From JAMXLO01 sp963726125 (lineage in GTDB: Bacteria; Pseudomonadota; Alphaproteobacteria; Acetobacterales; Acetobacteraceae), in contig CAVSBG010000002.1 of NCBI GenBank assembly GCA_963726125.1, positions 744,001-808,000 on the forward strand: DNA of 64,000 bases, read 5' to 3'. This document shows, in pieces, positions 1-9,453 of this stretch. The translations under genes and the position numbers were made by a program. The notes under the pieces are model-generated. The model ran no database searches and was not told where the DNA came from. It saw nothing but the letters and a program-made list of their open reading frames with translations. Position 1 is the first letter of the stretch, and each line of letters starts with the position of its first letter.

Positions 1-2924
1 CGCCGGAGCTGGGTCCGGATGCCGCGGCGCTGGCACTCGAGGCATTCGAGCGGGGTCAGGCTGCCGCCGCTGGCGGTGACCGGATTGCGGCGCTGCGCTG
101 GCTGGATCGGGCTTACCGAATGGCGCCTCGCGATCCAACCGTGGCATTGGCTTTGGCTACGACAACAGTCGGCCAAGACGACGTACGGGCGGCAGCCCTG
201 TTCGCGGAGCTCAGTGGCAAGCACGACGTCCGTGAGGTCTGGCTGGGACTGGCGACGGCGCGATTGAGGCTTGGCGATGCAGCCGGGGCTGCCGCGGCGC
301 TTGCGCAATGCTTGCAACGGCGGCTCGCGGATCGTGGTCTGGCGACCTTGGCCGATGCGATCGTGCGTGGCGCACACGCTGCGGGCTGGTGCGGGCTGAT
401 GCACAATGGAGAGTTGGCGGTTTATCCAGCGCCTGGTGTCGATCCGGCGTCCGTCATCATCGATCCGGACGCCAGGGCGCGCGGGCATGATGGACACGCG
501 GGACGTGTAGCTGTCGTGACGGCGGACGGAATTCACCTGCTCGGTAGTCCAATCAATGTCAGCGCTATCGGCGCGACGGTCGGGTGCGTGAGTTGTCGTG
601 ACGGTGCTCTCATCGGGTGGGCCTGGCATCCGGGCGATCCGGATACCGATCCGACACTGACGATCCGGTCGTCCGACGGTCGCCGCGAGATGCGGGTTCT
701 TGCCTCAGATGCCAACACGAGGTTCGACGATTGCGGACTGCTGGCAAGGCCACGCGGTTTCATGATCACATCGGCTCAGCTGAGCGGCCTGTCAGGCCTG
801 CTGCATGTGGTTGGTAACGATGGCCAGGACCTTCTGGGCAGCCCGCTTGATCCTGGGATGGAGCCATCGGCGGGCGCGGCAGCGGCTGCGGCGCTCGCAC
901 GGATCTATCCCACGGGTCGCGTCCCCCCGACACGCGCATCCCGGTTGACGATCCCCGCGGCAATACCAGTCTCGCTGACGGTGCCGCACAAAGCGCACGG
1001 CCGCACGGGACGTTCCGGAACTGTGGATATCATCATACCGGTTCACGGGGGAGAGCGGGTCGTCGATGCTTGCCTGGATAGCGTCTTGTCAACGCTGCCA
1101 CCCGCGGCGCGGGTGATCGTGGTTGACGATGCCTCGCCGGAGCCCGCGTTTGCCCAGCGGCTGAGAGCGCTCGCAAGGCAAAAACGGGTCCGGCTGATCC
1201 GCAATTCGCGCAACATGGGGTTTGCCGCCAGCGTCAACGTCGGACTGCGCGCCACGGTCGGCCATGACGTGGTGCTGCTGAACAGCGATACTGTGGTGCC
1301 TCCCGGTTGGCTGGATGAGCTTCGGACCGTTGCCTACGGCGCGACGGATATCGGCACCGTAACGCCGCTGTCGAACGACGGGAGTATCGTGAGCTACCCT
1401 AATCAGTTCGACGCGAACGATATTCCTGACCTCGCAGCGACGGTCCGGTTGAACGCCCTGGCACGGCACGCAAATCGCGGGAGTGCCGTGGAAATCCCGG
1501 TTGGGGTCGGATTCTGCTTGTACATCAAGCGGACGTGCCTGGACGACGTCGGCTTGCTGCGGGCCGATGTGTTCGCCCAGGGCTATGGCGAGGAAAACGA
1601 TTTTTGCCTGCGCGCACGAGCCCTCGGGTGGCGGCATATGGCTGCGCCGGGCGTATTCGTCGCACATGTTGGCGGGCAATCCTTCGGAGCAGCGGCACGC
1701 CATTTGCGCACGCGGAACGAGGCGCTGCTGGAACGCCTGCATCCTGGTTACACCGAATTGGTCCGCGCCTTCGCGATGGCCGATCCGTTGGCGACGCCGC
1801 GACGGCGGCTCGATTTGGAGCGCTGGAAAACCGCACGGCGACGCGGTGGCGAGGCGGTGGTGATCATCACGCACGATGCTGGTGGCGGGGTCGAACGACA
1901 AGTCCAGGCGTCAGTCGAGCTACATCGTGCCAACGGTGACCGCTCCATCGTGCTCCGCCCCTCCCTGGGGCCCGACGAAACCAGGTGCGTGACTGTCGGT
2001 GACGGCACGGAAGCGGACTTTCCCAACCTCAAATACGCCATGCCGCGCGAACTGCCACTGCTGCAAAAGCTGCTGGCGCGAGAGCGGCCGCGAGCGATCG
2101 AACTGCATCACATGGTTGGGCACGAGCCCGCCGTCCTGGGCCTGCTCGATGGTCTCCGCGTGCCATACGACGTGCACGTGCACGACTATGGCCTGCTATG
2201 CGGCAGGGTCGCACTGGTGGGCCCCACGCAGCGCTATTGCGGCGAGCCGGACGTCGTACGGTGCGAGGCGTGTGTCGCCGATGCCGGCAACCTGATCGAC
2301 GAGGACATCTCGGTAGCTGCACTCCGGCAGCGATCGGCCAGACTGCTCGCAGGTGCGCGGCACGTATTCGTACCCTCCGCCGACGCGGCGACACGGATCC
2401 GCCGCCACTTCCCTGCGACACAGCCGGTTGCAGTGCCGCACGAGGACGATGCTGGACTACCGGAACCACCCCCTGTGGCACCATCCAGCCACTGCCGCGT
2501 GTGCGTGGTTGGGGCCATCGGCATCCATAAGGGCTACCAAGTGGTACTTGATTGCGCGCGGGACGCTGCCGAGCGCTCGCTGCCGCTGGAATTTGTGGTG
2601 GTCGGCCACACGATCGACGACAGTCGTTTGATGGCGACGGGACGTGTCTTTGTCACCGGCGTATTTGTCGCTGCGGAAGCGGTGTCGCTGATCAAGGCGC
2701 AGAAGGCGTCGCTGGCGATGCTGCCATCGATCTGGCCGGAGACCTGGTGCCTCAGCCTGGGCGAGGCATGGCGCGCCGGCTTGCATGTTGCCGCGTTCGA
2801 TATCGGTGCGCCGGCTGAGCGCATCAGGCGCACCGGCCGTGGCTTCCTGCTGCCTCTTGGCCTACCGCCGTATGCCATAAATAATGCCCTGATCGCGGCG
2901 GTGGGCCTGTCATACGGGGAATGA
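1..2924 (+). CDS. TPR-linked bifunctional glycosyltransferase (GT2 + GT4), 5' partial
   Basis: The frame is open from the window edge. The first Met is at 120, but helical TPR-like sequence (AALRWLDRAYR) continues in frame upstream of it, so the true start lies outside the window. Numbering from Met120, residues 1-90 look like TPR helices. A GT2 domain runs from about 302 to 545, with IIIPVHGG, VVDDASP and the DxD-like LLNSDTVVPPGW. A GT4-like domain runs from about 579 to the end, with ITHDAGGGVERQ and PETWCLSLGEAW. Such two-catalytic-domain proteins build surface polysaccharides or glycosylate surface proteins in the cytoplasm. The acceptor cannot be told. Another glycosyltransferase lies 1.1 kb downstream on the same strand. 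Confidence 0.9.
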   Translation, partial: PELGPDAAALALEAFERGQAAAAGGDRIAALRWLDRAYRMAPRDPTVALALATTTVGQDDVRAAALFAELSGKHDVREVWLGLATARLRLGDAAGAAAALAQCLQRRLADRGLATLADAIVRGAHAAGWCGLMHNGELAVYPAPGVDPASVIIDPDARARGHDGHAGRVAVVTADGIHLLGSPINVSAIGATVGCVSCRDGALIGWAWHPGDPDTDPTLTIRSSDGRREMRVLASDANTRFDDCGLLARPRGFMITSAQLSGLSGLLHVVGNDGQDLLGSPLDPGMEPSAGAAAAAALARIYPTGRVPPTRASRLTIPAAIPVSLTVPHKAHGRTGRSGTVDIIIPVHGGERVVDACLDSVLSTLPPAARVIVVDDASPEPAFAQRLRALARQKRVRLIRNSRNMGFAASVNVGLRATVGHDVVLLNSDTVVPPGWLDELRTVAYGATDIGTVTPLSNDGSIVSYPNQFDANDIPDLAATVRLNALARHANRGSAVEIPVGVGFCLYIKRTCLDDVGLLRADVFAQGYGEENDFCLRARALGWRHMAAPGVFVAHVGGQSFGAAARHLRTRNEALLERLHPGYTELVRAFAMADPLATPRRRLDLERWKTARRRGGEAVVIITHDAGGGVERQVQASVELHRANGDRSIVLRPSLGPDETRCVTVGDGTEADFPNLKYAMPRELPLLQKLLARERPRAIELHHMVGHEPAVLGLLDGLRVPYDVHVHDYGLLCGRVALVGPTQRYCGEPDVVRCEACVADAGNLIDEDISVAALRQRSARLLAGARHVFVPSADAATRIRRHFPATQPVAVPHEDDAGLPEPPPVAPSSHCRVCVVGAIGIHKGYQVVLDCARDAAERSLPLEFVVVGHTIDDSRLMATGRVFVTGVFVAAEAVSLIKAQKASLAMLPSIWPETWCLSLGEAWRAGLHVAAFDIGAPAERIRRTGRGFLLPLGLPPYAINNALIAAVGLSYGE

Positions 2925-3026
2925 CTCTGCTAGTGGATTTCCATACATTGCGCAGCCCCGCCCAACGCCGTTGCGTGTGCGACGCGTCCGCCCCCGGCAG
3001 GTACAACAGAAGAGCGAGCCGTCCGA

Positions 3027-4022
3027 ATGTCTGAAGCTGCTACCGCGACCCGCAACCCTCCCGCGCAGGAAGCTGCCCCCGACGGTGCCCAAAACCGCGT
3101 CAGCGAACTGAAGGCATCGGCCCATCTGATGAGCCTGGACACGGGGCTGTTCTGTGTGTTCCAGGCAAACGGAACGCCTGCGGCAAATGCGCAGTCGGGG
3201 TTGCCGGGTGTTCGCATCACGCTGCCGCCCGGTGCTGGAGGACAATCGGATGCCGTGAGCATCAGCACGTTCCAGGCCGATGGTTGGATCAGCGGGCAGG
3301 ACAGCGCTGCGCTGGTTCGCGTCAGCAAGGGGCCGGCGCAGGTGCTGGTCACAGTCTATCAGGCTCCCGCGGCTTCGCCTGACAGCGCGCCGCGTCTTCA
3401 GGTCATGCGGCTGGGGGGAGAACCTGCTGCCAGGCTGCCCGCGTCCGCAGCAAGGCCAGGGCAAGCGGCCGCACTGTCCGCGGATGAGGCTGATATGGTG
3501 GCGCATGTCCAGCGCACCGGCGATGTCCCGGCGAAGTTCGGCGAATGGATCGGCACGCGCGGCAGCCAGATGTGGATCGAGGGCTTCAGCCTGACCCCAC
3601 GAGACGGGATCAAGCCGGCGGATGTTGAATACCAGGCGGTGCTCGGCCGCGGCTGGCTGTCGCCATGGATCGAGGGCGGCAAATTCTGCGGCAGCCGCGG
3701 CATGGCGCTCCCGCTGCTTGGCCTGAAGGTGCGGCTGAAGGGCGCGGCAGCGAACACGCATGAGTGCAGCTACGCGGCGACCTTTGTCGACGGTAGTTCA
3801 GTCGGCCCGGTGCCGGCCGGTGAAACCTGTGAATTGGAAAGCCTGGCGGCGCTGGAATCATTCCAGGTGATGATCCGCCGCTCGGGCGCGACCGCCGATG
3901 CTGCGCCAAGGGTTGGAAGCGCACGCACCGCGGCATCCGCAGGCAAGCCCGCCGCGGCGAGGCCGGCGGCACCAAAGCCGGCCGGCGGGCCTGCCAAGAG
4001 GCCCAGTCCGCGCGCTCGTTGA
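3027..4022 (+). CDS. Hypothetical protein with a ChW-like repeat
   Basis: 331 residues, no signal peptide or membrane segment. The function is not recognised. Around residues 195-238 there is a pattern like the Clostridial hydrophobic W (ChW) repeat: VEYQAVLGRGWLSPWIEGG, then a G-S-R-G turn and a hydrophobic LGLKVRLKG strand. The N-terminal part contains a second beta-rich segment (VSISTFQADGWISGQ). The last 45 residues are Ala/Pro/Lys-rich and probably disordered. It lies between two glycosyltransferase genes on the same strand, 45 bp before the second, so a part in surface glycan assembly or recognition is an inference from context. The start at 3027 follows AGAGCGAGCC, a weak ribosome site. 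Confidence 0.75.
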   Translation: MSEAATATRNPPAQEAAPDGAQNRVSELKASAHLMSLDTGLFCVFQANGTPAANAQSGLPGVRITLPPGAGGQSDAVSISTFQADGWISGQDSAALVRVSKGPAQVLVTVYQAPAASPDSAPRLQVMRLGGEPAARLPASAARPGQAAALSADEADMVAHVQRTGDVPAKFGEWIGTRGSQMWIEGFSLTPRDGIKPADVEYQAVLGRGWLSPWIEGGKFCGSRGMALPLLGLKVRLKGAAANTHECSYAATFVDGSSVGPVPAGETCELESLAALESFQVMIRRSGATADAAPRVGSARTAASAGKPAAARPAAPKPAGGPAKRPSPRAR

Positions 4023-4067
4023 TCGCCGGCGACACCGCACGCTCTATTCGTCCTGCAAGGTTGCGGC

Positions 4068-5288
4068 GTGAAATACCTGTTCGTCCACCAGAATTTTCCT
4101 GGACAGTACCTGCATATCGTTCGCCACCTGGCAAAGTCAGGGCGGCACGATGTGGTCTTTCTGAGCGAGCCCAACCTCAACCGGATCAACGGCGTTCGGA
4201 CGGTACCGTATCCGAAACCTCCCCCGCCTTCCTTGGAGGCGCACGTTGCCACGCGGGAACTGGATGCGGCGGTGCGTCGCGCGGACGTCGTTGCCTATAC
4301 CGCGAAAAACCTCAAGCAGCTGGGCTTCGACCCCGACATCATCATCGGTCATCATGGGTGGGGCGAGTTACTCAACCTCGGTGATGTCTGGCCGAATGTT
4401 CCGCTTATCGGCTACCTGGAATTCTTCTACCAGCTTCGCGATGTGGATGTCGGGTTCGATCCGGAATTCCCGACACCGGACTCCGACCATCCGCGCATCC
4501 GCGCGAAGAATGCTGTCAACCTGCTGGCGCTGAGCCTCGGCAGGGCTGGCCAGACACCGACCAAGTGGCAACTATCAACCTACCCGTCCTGGGCGCAGAA
4601 GGGCATCACGGTGCTGCGCGAGGGTGTCAATCTCGACGTGACCAAACCGAACCCTCAGGCGCGACGCCGCAACCTGGTGATCGGCAAGGCCACGATCAAG
4701 CCGAACGAAAAGCTGGTCACCTATGTCGCGCGTGACCTGGAGCCATATCGTGGCTTTCACCTGATGATGCGCGCGGTGCCGCACCTGCTGCGTGCCCGCA
4801 AGGACATCCGCGTGGTGATGGTTGGCGGCGATGGCATCAGCTACGGCGTCAGCCCACCCACCGGAACGTGGCGCGAGAAGATGCTGGCGGAGCTTGGCGA
4901 TTCCATCGATCTGTCGCGGGTGCTGTTTCCCGGCCGCATCGAATACGACACTTATGTCGCAATGCTGCAACGTTCAGATGCGCATGTCTATCTAACATAC
5001 CCGTTCGTTGCCTCATGGTCGATGCGGGAGGCTTTGGGGACCGGCTGCGTGGTCATCGGCAGCGATACACCGCCGGTGACCGAATTCATCACGCATGAGC
5101 AGAATGGCCTGCTGGTGTCGTTCTTCGATCCGAAGGGGCTCGCCGATACGGTGCTGCGCGCGCTGGAGGATGCGCCGCTCGCCAGGCGGCTGCGGGAGAA
5201 TGCCCGGAAGTACGCCGAGAAGAACCTGTCCATGAAGGACTATATGGCGCGGTACGAGGCGCTGATCGCGGAACTTACCGGTAGTTGA
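4068..5288 (+). CDS. Glycosyltransferase family 4
   Basis: 406 residues with a GT-B arrangement. The N-terminal half begins FVHQNFPGQYLHI, a signature seen in one subgroup of GT4 enzymes. The C-terminal Rossmann half has the nucleotide-sugar region ARDLEPYRGFHLMMRA, VVMVGGDGISYG and the late acidic motif SMREALGTGCVVIGSDTPP. It is expected to transfer a sugar from an activated donor in the cytoplasm during exopolysaccharide or surface glycan synthesis. It is likely co-transcribed with the two upstream genes (45 bp gap). It converges on prfA with only 20 bp between the stops, and no obvious terminator hairpin lies in that gap. Confidence 0.9.
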   Translation: MKYLFVHQNFPGQYLHIVRHLAKSGRHDVVFLSEPNLNRINGVRTVPYPKPPPPSLEAHVATRELDAAVRRADVVAYTAKNLKQLGFDPDIIIGHHGWGELLNLGDVWPNVPLIGYLEFFYQLRDVDVGFDPEFPTPDSDHPRIRAKNAVNLLALSLGRAGQTPTKWQLSTYPSWAQKGITVLREGVNLDVTKPNPQARRRNLVIGKATIKPNEKLVTYVARDLEPYRGFHLMMRAVPHLLRARKDIRVVMVGGDGISYGVSPPTGTWREKMLAELGDSIDLSRVLFPGRIEYDTYVAMLQRSDAHVYLTYPFVASWSMREALGTGCVVIGSDTPPVTEFITHEQNGLLVSFFDPKGLADTVLRALEDAPLARRLRENARKYAEKNLSMKDYMARYEALIAELTGS

Positions 5289-5308
5289 GCGAGGCACGGC
5301 GGCGTTGG

Positions 5309-6364
5309 TTATTCTTCGGCGGAGAGGCGGGCGGCCTGGTCCTCGGCGGTTAGGGCGTCGATGAATTCGTCGAGTTCGCCGGCCATGACGCGATCGATCT
5401 TATAGAGCGTCAGGTTGATGCGGTGATCTGACACGCGGCCCTGCGGAAAGTTGTAGGTGCGGATGCGTTCGGAGCGGTCGCCGGTGCCGACCTGAGCCTT
5501 GCGGTCGGCGGCGCGGGTGGCGTGGAGGCTGGCGCGCTGCTGTTCGTAGAGACGCGCGCGCAGGATCTTCATCGCTTTGGCGCGGTTCTTGTGCTGGCTT
5601 TTTTCTTCCTGCATCGCGACGACTATGCCGGTCGGGATGTGCACGATGCGGACCGCGCTTTCGGTCTTGTTGACGTGCTGGCCGCCGGCTCCCGAGGCTC
5701 GATAGACGTCGATGCGCAGGTCTGTTTCGTCGATTTGTACGTCTACCTCTTCGGCTTCTGGAAGTACTGCGACGGTGACGGTGGAGGTGTGGATGCGGCC
5801 CTGGCTTTCGGTGGTGGGGACGCGTTGGACGCGGTGCACGCCTGACTCGTATTTCAGTCGCGCGAAGACGCCTCGGCCGTTGATCTCGGCGATGCCTTCT
5901 TTCAGGCCTCCTAGCTCCGTGTCGTTGTATTCGAGAATTTCCCAGCGCCAGCCTCGGGTTTCTGCGTAGTGCTGATACATCGCGAACAGGTCGGCCGCGA
6001 ACAGCGCGGCTTCATCGCCGCCGGCGGCGGGGCGGATTTCTAATATCGCGGCGCGTTCGTCGGCGGCGTCCTTGGGCAGTAGTGCGATGCGGATCTCGTG
6101 TTCGAGGGCGGGGATCTGTTCCTTCAGGGTGCGCAGTTCTGCTTCCGCAAGCTCGTGCATTTCTGGGTCGGCTAGCAGTGTTTCCGCATCGGCCTGCGCA
6201 CGTTCGGCGGCGCGCAGGTCGCCGATGCGGGTCACCACCGGCTCGATGTCGGAGAGCTCCTTTGAGGCTTTCACGTAGGCCTCGCCGGTTAGGCCTTGGG
6301 TCAGCAGGTCTCGCAGTTCGTCGGCGCGGGCGGCGATGCGATCTAGTTTGGATGCGAGGTTCAT
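5309..6364 (-). CDS. prfA: Peptide chain release factor 1
   Basis: 351 residues, normal for RF1. The stop-codon-reading tripeptide is of the PxT type (P-T-T, residues 183-185, inside VQRVPTTESQGRIHTS), which marks RF1 rather than RF2 (SPF). The catalytic GGQ is at 227-229 in GAGGQHVNK. It recognises UAA and UAG and triggers peptidyl-tRNA hydrolysis on the ribosome. The start ATG overlaps the hisS stop by 4 bp, so the two are translationally coupled. In many bacteria prfA is followed by prmC (hemK). Here it is not: a glycosyltransferase converges on it. Confidence 0.97.
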   Translation of the reverse strand: MNLASKLDRIAARADELRDLLTQGLTGEAYVKASKELSDIEPVVTRIGDLRAAERAQADAETLLADPEMHELAEAELRTLKEQIPALEHEIRIALLPKDAADERAAILEIRPAAGGDEAALFAADLFAMYQHYAETRGWRWEILEYNDTELGGLKEGIAEINGRGVFARLKYESGVHRVQRVPTTESQGRIHTSTVTVAVLPEAEEVDVQIDETDLRIDVYRASGAGGQHVNKTESAVRIVHIPTGIVVAMQEEKSQHKNRAKAMKILRARLYEQQRASLHATRAADRKAQVGTGDRSERIRTYNFPQGRVSDHRINLTLYKIDRVMAGELDEFIDALTAEDQAARLSAEE

Positions 6365-7599
6365 CGCAGGTGTTCGGCGAGCTCCGTCAGCGCCACCGCC
6401 TCCTGTTCGCCGGTCTGGAGATTTTTCACCTGCGCAACACCTCGGGCGATGTCGTCGTCGCCTAGGATCACCGCGGCTCTCGCGCCGATGCGGTTGGCTC
6501 GCTCCATGCGGCGACGGAGGTTGCCGCGATAGGACATCTCGGCGCGGATGCCGGCGTTGCGCAGGGTTTGTAGCGCTTGGAGGGCTGCTGGTTCGGCGTT
6601 GTCGCCGATGGGCACTACGGCGATTGTCGCGGGCGGGGGTGGGGGATCGGATAGCAGCATGGCCAGGCGCTCAATGCCGGCGGCCCAGCCTACGGCGGGG
6701 GTGGGGGGGCCTCCCATTTCCTCGACCAGGCCGTCGTAGCGGCCGCCGCCCATCACCGTGCCCTGCGAGCCCAGCTTGGTGGTGACGAATTCGAACGCGG
6801 TGTGGCCGTAGTAGTCGAGGCCTCGGACTATTCGCGGGTTTTCGCGGAAGGGGACGCCGAAGCGGTCGAGGTAGGACTGGAGGCGGGCGTAGAAGGTCGC
6901 CGCGGCCTCGGTCAGATAGGCGGCGATTGTTGGGGCGTTGGTCACGATGCGGCGGTCGGCTTCATCCTTGGAGTCGAGGATGCGCAGGGGGTTGCGGTCC
7001 AGGCGGGCCAGGCTGTCGGTCGAGAGGGCGGCCTGGTGTTCGGTGAAGTAGGCGACGAGAGCCTCGCGGTAGGCTTGGCGGCTTTCCTTGTCGCCTAGGG
7101 TGTTGATCTCCAGCACTGTGGCGTCGGCGACGCCTAGCGCCTGGAGGATGTGCCAGCCGCAGGCGATCACCTCGGCGTCGGCGAGCGGTTCGGCTGAGCC
7201 GATGAGCTCGATGTCGATCTGGTGGAACTGGCGGTAGCGGCCCTTTTGGGGGCGTTCGTAGCGGAACATCGGGCCGGCGCAGAATACCTTCTGGGGGAGC
7301 GATTGGGTTAGGCCGTTGCTGACAAGGGCGCGGCAGATGCCGGCGGTGGCCTCGGGGCGCAGCGTGATGGCTTCGCCGCCTCGGTCGTCGAAGGAATACA
7401 TCTCCTTCATCACCACGTCGGAGGTTTCACCCAGGGTGCGGGAGAAGACGCGGGTGTCCTCGAAGATCGGCGTGGTCCATTCGTCGAAGCCGTAGCTGGC
7501 GGCGACGCGGCGGGCGGTGTCTATCACGTGCTGGTGGCGGCGCTGGTCGTCGCCGATCAGGTCGTGGGTGCCGCGGGCGGGTTGGAGTTCGTTGGCCAC
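6361..7599 (-). CDS. hisS: Histidyl-tRNA synthetase
   Basis: 412 residues of a class II aminoacyl-tRNA synthetase. Motif 2 is FRYERPQKGRYRQFHQID. The histidine-specific block is LDYYGHTAFEFV. Motif 3 lies in AVGWAAGIERLAMLL. A C-terminal anticodon-binding domain follows (AEMSYRGNLRRRMERANRIG). It charges tRNA-His in the cytoplasm. The start at 7599 (MANELQPARGTHDL) puts the conserved ARGTHD segment near the N-terminus, as in homologues. It is the first gene of the hisS-prfA pair, and its promoter should lie in the 320 bp between it and tRNA-Ala. Confidence 0.97.
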   Translation of the reverse strand: MANELQPARGTHDLIGDDQRRHQHVIDTARRVAASYGFDEWTTPIFEDTRVFSRTLGETSDVVMKEMYSFDDRGGEAITLRPEATAGICRALVSNGLTQSLPQKVFCAGPMFRYERPQKGRYRQFHQIDIELIGSAEPLADAEVIACGWHILQALGVADATVLEINTLGDKESRQAYREALVAYFTEHQAALSTDSLARLDRNPLRILDSKDEADRRIVTNAPTIAAYLTEAAATFYARLQSYLDRFGVPFRENPRIVRGLDYYGHTAFEFVTTKLGSQGTVMGGGRYDGLVEEMGGPPTPAVGWAAGIERLAMLLSDPPPPPATIAVVPIGDNAEPAALQALQTLRNAGIRAEMSYRGNLRRRMERANRIGARAAVILGDDDIARGVAQVKNLQTGEQEAVALTELAEHLR

Positions 7600-7920
7600 T
7601 GTGGATTGCTGACACTTTGTTCTGGGGGTTTAGAAAGTAGCTGGCCGGAGTTCAGAAGCAAGGCACGGTGGGATTGTGCGCCATGAGGGGCGCATCAGCG
7701 AAGGGTGTTGGCGCGGGGTTGCTGATCGTTGGGCGGTGGCGGTGGGGTCGGCAGGAGGGAGTGTTTTGAACCGGAGCCACTGAGGCCCGCGCGGGCAGCA
7801 CGAGGAGGCCGGCGGCATGGTGGGACGAATCGCGACGGCGGAAGGCCGTTGTCCGGGAGCCTGTCCGGCCCACCTGGTCTGCTTGGCGTGATCCGGTGTC
7901 TGGCGGCGCTTCTCGCCCGT
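7600..7920. other. Intergenic region, hisS to tRNA-Ala
   Basis: No coding sequence is supported here. Short open frames exist on both strands, but they are proline/arginine-rich and look like GC-rich noise. The region should contain the hisS promoter. I see no clear -35/-10 pair, and no T-box-like structure. Confidence 0.5.
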
Positions 7921-7996
7921 TGGTGGAGCCAAGCGGGATCGAACCGCTGACCTCCTGAATGCCATTCAGGCGCTCTCCCAGCTGAGCTATGGCCCC
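7921..7996 (-). tRNA. tRNA-Ala (anticodon GGC)
   Basis: Read on the minus strand, 76 nt folds as a full cloverleaf. The acceptor stem GGGGCCA pairs with TGGCTCC and keeps the G3:U70 wobble pair that identifies alanine tRNAs. The D-arm contains AGCTCAGCTGGGAGAGC. The anticodon loop ATGGCAT sits between CCTGA and TCAGG. The T-arm has GGTTCGATCC. The terminal CCA is encoded (TGG at 7921-7923). Confidence 0.97.
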
Positions 7997-8052
7997 GACC
8001 GAGCTGAGGGCGGCATATAGCCCCCGGCTCCCGAGCCAATCAAGGGCCGCCA

Positions 8053-8826
8053 ATGACCGAAGTCCTCTACGCGCCGGACCGCGAGCACGTCGTCACCACC
8101 AACGCCTGGGCATTCGTGCATTGGCTGCGGACGGAGTGTGGGGTGGATTTCACGGATTGGGCGGCACTGCAGCGGTTCTCTGTGGATAAGCCGGTGGATT
8201 TCGGGCTAGCGGTGGTGGCGTTCGCCGGCCTGTCCAACGAGTTCCAACCGCCCCCCGCCGCTCTTCCCGGCCTGCCGCAGGTGAGAGTGCCGCAGCGGGA
8301 CTTACCCCCTCGGGAAGCGGGAGGGATGTCCGCGTCTGCGCCAAATCGGCACCACATCGACCTGTCCCGCACTGCATTGCTACGCCCCCTTGCCGACACC
8401 CTGCTGCATGCGGACGTCCGCCGAGACGATCGGCTGCTGGTCTCGGGCGCCGCCTGGCCGTGGCGGGCGGCGGAACTCCTGGGCGCCGCCGTCGTCATGG
8501 CACCCGCGGCGGCGGACCTGTTGACAACTGCCGCAATGGAACGCGCCAGCATTCTGGTGGCCGAGGCTCGCACCCTCGCCGAGGCAGCTTTCCGGCGCCC
8601 CAGCCGGCGCCCCGATCTGTCCAGCCTTCGGACGATCATCGCCACCGGAGGCCCCCTCTCGCCGGAGGGCCGCCGCCGCATCTACACCTGGGTGAAATCC
8701 GATGTGATGCTGCTCGCCCGGACCGGCGACACGTTCTGGGGCAATCCGTTGGAACCGGTGCTCGCCCAGCCACCAGCCACGCCGGCTTTCCTTACGCCGC
8801 CAGCTTCAGGTCCGGCGACACGGTGA
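8053..8826 (+). CDS. Shortened acetoacetyl-CoA synthetase-like (AMP-binding) protein
   Basis: 257 residues. The N-terminal segment (NAWAFVHWLRTECGVDFTDW) resembles the cap region of acetoacetyl/acetyl-CoA synthetases. Residues about 195-240 (LRTIIATGGPLSPEGRRRIY, then VKSDVMLLARTGDTFWGNP) match the region after the ATP-binding core. The P-loop-like TSGTTG-PK motif and the whole C-terminal domain are missing, so it is unlikely to adenylate a substrate on its own. It could be a remnant or a pseudoenzyme. It converges on scoB, which uses the same metabolite, and their 3' ends overlap by 35 bp. Confidence 0.7.
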   Translation: MTEVLYAPDREHVVTTNAWAFVHWLRTECGVDFTDWAALQRFSVDKPVDFGLAVVAFAGLSNEFQPPPAALPGLPQVRVPQRDLPPREAGGMSASAPNRHHIDLSRTALLRPLADTLLHADVRRDDRLLVSGAAWPWRAAELLGAAVVMAPAAADLLTTAAMERASILVAEARTLAEAAFRRPSRRPDLSSLRTIIATGGPLSPEGRRRIYTWVKSDVMLLARTGDTFWGNPLEPVLAQPPATPAFLTPPASGPATR

Positions 8827-9442
8827 AGGCAGCTTCGGTCTTCGAGCGGAGCTCTTCCACCGTCACATCCGGCGCGACATCGACCAGGCGCAGCCCACCG
8901 TCCGTGACCTCGAACACGCCGAGATCGGTGATCACCAAGTCTACCACCCCTGCCCCGGTCAGCGGCAGGTTGCAGCGCGTCAGCAGCTTGGGCTTGCCGC
9001 CGGCGGTGTGCTCCATCAGCACGACCACCCGCTTCACCCCGGCGACCAGGTCCATCGCCCCGCCCATCCCCTTCACCATCTTGCCGGGGATCATCCAGTT
9101 CGCCAGGTCGCCGTTTTCCGCCACCTGGAGCGCGCCCAGGATCGAGATGTCGATATGCCCGCCGCGCACCATGGCGAAGCTCGCCGCGCTGTCGAAGAAG
9201 CTGGTGGTCGGCAACTCGGTCACGGTCTGCTTGCCGGCGTTGATCAGGTCGGCGTCTTCATCGCCCTCGAACGGGAACGGCCCCATGCCGAGCATGCCGT
9301 TCTCCGAATGCAACTGGATCGACATCGCCTCCGGGATGTGGTTCGCCACCAGCGTCGGGATGCCAATGCCCAGATTGACGTAGAACCCGTCGCGCAACTC
9401 GCGCGCGGCGCGGGCAGCCATTTGATCGCGCGTCCAGGCCAT
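8792..9442 (-). CDS. scoB: 3-oxoacid CoA-transferase subunit B
   Basis: 216 residues, normal for the beta subunit of succinyl-CoA:3-ketoacid CoA-transferase (family I). The catalytic glutamate that forms the CoA thioester is E47 in HSENGMLGMGP. The glycine-rich YVNLGIGIPTLV and GGAMDLVAGVKRV segments are also typical. With subunit A it moves CoA from succinyl-CoA to acetoacetate in ketone-body or acetoacetate use. It lies 11 bp downstream of scoA, so the two form an operon. AtoA-type acetate CoA-transferase is a close alternative name. Confidence 0.93.
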   Translation of the reverse strand: MAWTRDQMAARAARELRDGFYVNLGIGIPTLVANHIPEAMSIQLHSENGMLGMGPFPFEGDEDADLINAGKQTVTELPTTSFFDSAASFAMVRGGHIDISILGALQVAENGDLANWMIPGKMVKGMGGAMDLVAGVKRVVVLMEHTAGGKPKLLTRCNLPLTGAGVVDLVITDLGVFEVTDGGLRLVDVAPDVTVEELRSKTEAAFTVSPDLKLAA

Positions 9443-9453
9443 TGCCGCCTCCT

